64,000 nucleotides of DNA from positions 119,719-183,718 of the forward strand of contig NZ_JACHGT010000018.1 in NCBI RefSeq assembly GCF_014202425.1, read 5' to 3'. Shown one piece after another: positions 56,436 through 64,000 of the stretch (positions are counted from its first letter, which is position 1; the number at the start of each line of letters is the position of its first letter). The stretch is from Phytomonospora endophytica (GTDB lineage: Bacteria > Actinomycetota > Actinomycetes > Mycobacteriales > Micromonosporaceae). The notes beneath the pieces were generated by a model that had not been told where the DNA came from, did not search any database, and worked only from the letters and a program-made list of their open reading frames with translations. The position numbers and the translations under genes were made by a program.

Positions 56436-57764
56436 ATGTTGTTCCCCGCCCGCTCCGCCCCCCGCGCGGCCGCGGCCCTCACCGCCACGGCCCTCGCCGT
56501 CGCCTCCCTCACCGGCTGCGGCGGCTCCGGCGGCGACGCCGGGCCCGCCAAGGACGTCGACGCCGACAAACTCACCGGCACCGTCACCGTCTGGTCCTGG
56601 GACGTCGCCGCCACCGCGCTCACCCGCCTCGGCCAGGAGTTCCACGCCAAGTACCCCAACGTCACCGTCGACGTCGTCGACGTCGGCTACGACAACGCCG
56701 AACAGAAACTCTCCGTCGGCCTCAAATCCGGCAGCGGACTGCCCGACCTCGTCACCGTCGAGTCCCAGCAGATGCAGAGCTACCTCGGCAAGTTCCCCAA
56801 GGGCTTCGTCGACCTCACCGACGTCGCCGGCCCCTACAAGGCCGACATGGACCCCTCGAAGTGGACCGCCGCCAGCGACCTCGACGGCCGACTCGCCGCC
56901 CTCCCCTGGGACGCGGGCACCGCCGGCCTCTTCTACCGCACCGACTACTTCGAACAGGCCGGAGTCGACCCCGCCACGATCTCGACCTGGGACGACCTCA
57001 TCACCGCCGGCACCAAGGTCAAGGAGGCCACCGGCGCGAAACTCCTCGTCTCCGACGTGTCCGGCAGCGTCGGCCTCGTCCCACTGCTCATGCAGCAGCA
57101 GGGCGCCGGATACTTCTCCCCCGACGGGAAGATCACCCTCGACTCCCCCGCCGCCGCGACCTCCCTCGACATCGTCCGCCGCCTCAACGACGCCGGACTC
57201 GTCCACAACGAGGCCGGCTGGGACGCCCTCGTCCGCGCCAACAAGGACGGCAAGGTCGCCACCGAACCCACCGGCGTGTGGTGGTCGGGCACGCTCACCT
57301 CCGAAATGCCCGAGCTCTCGGGCAAGTTCGGCGTCATGCCCCTGCCCGCCGTCACCCCCGGCGGCGCGCGCACCGCCAGCAACGGCGGCTCCAGCCTCGC
57401 CATCCCCGCACAGGCCAAGAACCCCGACGCGGCCTGGGCCTTCGCGAAGTTCGCACTCGCCGACGCGGCCAACCAGACCTCCATGATGAAGAACGAAGGC
57501 CTGTTCCCCGCCTACCTCCCCGCCCTCAAAGACCCGTACTTCAGCCAGCCACAGGACTACTTCGGCGGCCAGGACATCTACACGATGTTCACCGAGCAGA
57601 CCGCGAAGATCCCCGCGATCACCTACACCGACGACTTCGCCGCCGCCGCCGAACTCATGAAGGCCGTCGTCTCGGGCGTCGTCCTGGGCGGCAAGGACCC
57701 CACCGCCGAACTCGCCGACGCCGCCGAACAGCTCGCCTCCACGACCGGCCGGGAACGCGGATGA
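56436..57764 (+). CDS. Sugar ABC transporter, solute-binding lipoprotein
   Basis: 442 residues, ATG with GAGGAG. The signal peptide ends in the lipobox LTGC (Cys28). The mature protein follows the family 1 binding-protein fold: TVTVWSWDVAATALTRLGQEFHAKYPNVTVDV in outline, GLPDLVTVE, LPWDAGTAGLFYRTDYFEQAG, and AKNPDAAWAFAKFAL near the end. It captures a di- or oligosaccharide at the cell surface. First gene of an importer and glycosidase operon; the downstream GH42 gene suggests a beta-galactoside. Confidence 0.92.
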   Translation: MLFPARSAPRAAAALTATALAVASLTGCGGSGGDAGPAKDVDADKLTGTVTVWSWDVAATALTRLGQEFHAKYPNVTVDVVDVGYDNAEQKLSVGLKSGSGLPDLVTVESQQMQSYLGKFPKGFVDLTDVAGPYKADMDPSKWTAASDLDGRLAALPWDAGTAGLFYRTDYFEQAGVDPATISTWDDLITAGTKVKEATGAKLLVSDVSGSVGLVPLLMQQQGAGYFSPDGKITLDSPAAATSLDIVRRLNDAGLVHNEAGWDALVRANKDGKVATEPTGVWWSGTLTSEMPELSGKFGVMPLPAVTPGGARTASNGGSSLAIPAQAKNPDAAWAFAKFALADAANQTSMMKNEGLFPAYLPALKDPYFSQPQDYFGGQDIYTMFTEQTAKIPAITYTDDFAAAAELMKAVVSGVVLGGKDPTAELADAAEQLASTTGRERG

Positions 57765-58668
57765 CCCTGCTCGCCGAAGCGCGCGCCCCGGCCGAGGCCC
57801 GCACGAAACCCTCCCGGCGAAAGCCGAGACTCGCGCCATGGGCCTTCATCGGACCCGCGATCGGGCTGTTCACGGTCTTCTTCGCCTACCCGCTGGTCGC
57901 CAGCCTCGTCCAGAGCTTCCAGACCGACGAGCGCGGCGAGACCGTCTGGGCGGGCCTGGCCAACTACCGCAGGCTCCTCGGCGACCCGCTGATGCCGACG
58001 GCCCTTGGCAACACCGCGATCATCCTGGCGATCCAGGTGCCGCTCATGCTCGTGCTGGCCCTGCTCCTCGCGCAGATCCTCAACCAGTCCTGGCTGCGGA
58101 TGCGCACCGGCTACCGGATCGCCTACTTCCTGCCCGCCGTGACCACGCTCGTCGCCTACGCCATCGTGTTCCGGGTGCTGCTGCGCGCCGACTCCGGCGT
58201 CCTCAACCAGCTCCTCGGCCTCGTCGGACTGCCCGGCGTGGACTGGCTCAACGACCCCGTCTGGGCCAAGGTCGCGCTCATCGCCTCCATCACCTGGAAA
58301 TGGACCGGCTACAACATGGTCATCCTGCTCGCCGGACTCCAGGCGATCCCCCGCGAGCAGTACGAGGCCGCCGCCGTCGACGGCGCCGGGCCGGTCACCA
58401 CCTACGTCAAGGTCGTCGTGCCACAGCTGCGGCCGGTGATCCTGTTCTGCCTGATCACCTCGACCATCGGGACCCTCCAGCTGTTCGACGAGCCCTACCT
58501 GCTCACCGGCGGCGGCCCCGACAACGCCACCCTCACCCCGATCATCTACCTCTACCAGGTCGGCTTCCAGCAGCTCGACTTCGGCTACGCCTCGGCGATC
58601 GCCTGGGTCGTCGTCCTGCTCATCGGCGCGCTGTCCCTGCTCCAGTTCAAGGCACTGGGGAGGCGCGG

Positions 58669-58672
<4 letters not shown>
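57761..58672 (+). CDS. Sugar ABC transporter permease (MalF-like)
   Basis: 303 residues, ATG within the stop of the binding-protein gene. A cytosolic N-terminus rich in Arg/Lys is followed by six transmembrane helices. The EAA loop EQYEAAAVDGAGPVTTYVKVVVPQLRP contacts the ATPase. FDEPYLLTGGGP is typical of the MalF-type subunit of CUT1 importers. No ATPase gene is in the operon; as in many actinomycetes, a shared MsiK-type ATPase encoded elsewhere would drive it. Confidence 0.93.
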
Positions 58673-63637
<4,965 letters not shown>

Positions 63638-63645
63638 CGCCCGCC

Positions 63646-63676
63646 GCGCCGCCGGGAGGTTCCGGCCCGGCGGCGC
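63646..63676 (+). terminator. Hairpin terminator of the sugar operon
   Basis: GCGCCGCCGGG (63646-63656) pairs exactly with CCCGGCGGCGC (63666-63676) across a 9-base loop, 9 bases after the GH63 stop. Its right arm runs into the first unit of the tandem repeat. Confidence 0.7.
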
Positions 63677-64000
63677 AGCGGGTCTTTGGCGGGGGCGGTT
63701 GGTAACGCTGGGATTCGCGTCGGCCTACGCCGAGACGCGGGCCAGCGGCGCAGCGGGTCTTTCGCGCGGGAGGTTGGCAGCACTGGGATTCGCGTCGGCC
63801 CACGCCCAGACACGGCCAACGGTGCGGCGGGACTTTCCCGGGGAAGGCTGGCAGCACTGGGATTCGCGTCGGCCCACGCCCAGACACGGCCAACGGCGCA
63901 GCAGGACTTTCCCGGGGAAGGCTGGCAGCACTGGGATTCGCGTCGGCCCACGCCCAGACACGGCCAACGGCGCAGCAGGACTTTCCCGGGGAAGGCTGGA
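63672..64000. repeat. Tandem repeat, 74-75 bp unit, at least 4.4 copies, open at the right edge
   Basis: Units begin at 63672, 63747, 63821, 63895 and 63969, each starting GGCGCAGC(G/A)GG or a close variant and containing TGGGATTCGCGTCGGCC. The first unit is the most diverged, and the later ones are almost identical. Each unit can fold as TGGC…CTGGG…CCCAG…GCCA. A 74-base period is not a multiple of three, so the open frames over it are not a protein repeat. It continues beyond the window. Confidence 0.92.

Noticed and set aside
63672..64000. CRISPR array
   Set aside because: The whole 74-bp unit is conserved, with no variable spacers and no cas genes nearby.

Overview
The window comes from a high-GC actinomycete. 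Nearly every gene shows strong G/C third-position bias, and the gene families are typical of filamentous Actinobacteria: three large SARP/BTAD regulators, a mycothiol-dependent (maleylpyruvate isomerase-type) enzyme, ECF sigma factors with SnoaL-like tails, an LLM flavin oxidoreductase, MpaB and CDGSH proteins, and many GTG/TTG starts. I cannot place the genus. The only clear compositional outlier is about 15.0-16.06 kb, which has visibly lower GC and lies between a broken and an intact copy of a HerA-like ATPase gene.

Layout. 0-2 kb: the end of a FAD monooxygenase/TetR unit with a consensus promoter. 2-9 kb: a compact and unusual locus. A SARP regulator is divergent from two small Cys-rich peptides, followed by a strong hairpin and then a membrane-anchored thioredoxin-like protein, a type I signal peptidase, a PCP-thioesterase protein with an altered catalytic triad, and a stand-alone adenylation enzyme. 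9-14.2 kb: antiporter, small DUF protein, serine hydrolase, mycothiol-type enzyme and SigG-like ECF factor. 14.3-17.7 kb: the HerA pseudogene, low-GC insert and intact HerA-like gene. 17.8-19.8 kb: MpaB-like protein, HNH nuclease and DUF2871 membrane protein. 20-25.9 kb: two giant BTAD regulators in tandem with opposite domain order. 26-30 kb: CDGSH protein, GH18 chitinase, LtrA and an NTF2-like protein.

30.2-35.7 kb is an alpha-glucan module: LLM oxidoreductase, trehalose-synthase-like GH13, ROK regulator and GH13 alpha-glucosidase. 36.7-45.4 kb looks like a RiPP cluster. A 51-residue Thr/Ser/Glu-rich precursor, a hairpin, an FMN-binding (PPOX) protein, a fused E1-like/YcaO cyclodehydratase and a prolyl oligopeptidase lie on the + strand. 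A 2OG-Fe(II) oxygenase, MFS exporter and JmjC-type oxygenase form a divergent translationally coupled operon, and a LuxR-type regulator sits at the right end. 45.6-50.9 kb holds a second TetR/FAD-monooxygenase unit, YchJ-like protein, methyltransferase, ECF41 sigma factor and a lipoprotein.

50.9-56.3 kb is a five-gene minus-strand operon: gcvPA, gcvPB, an AcoX-like NAD-kinase-fold protein, an SDR and a GntR/FCD regulator. It is divergent from a sugar ABC importer (binding protein and two permeases, no ATPase) with a GH42 beta-galactosidase and an exported GH63-like glucosidase (56.4-63.6 kb). Two identical 11-bp repeats lie between the divergent operons. The window ends in a 74-75 bp tandem repeat that runs off the right edge.

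The two most interesting systems are the Cys-rich peptide locus (about 5.0-9.0 kb) and the YcaO cluster (about 36.7-45.4 kb). Both place a strong hairpin directly after the precursor gene(s), which would allow high precursor expression with lower enzyme expression. Gene starts were chosen by eye from Shine-Dalgarno spacing and family N-termini. No database or structure search was possible.
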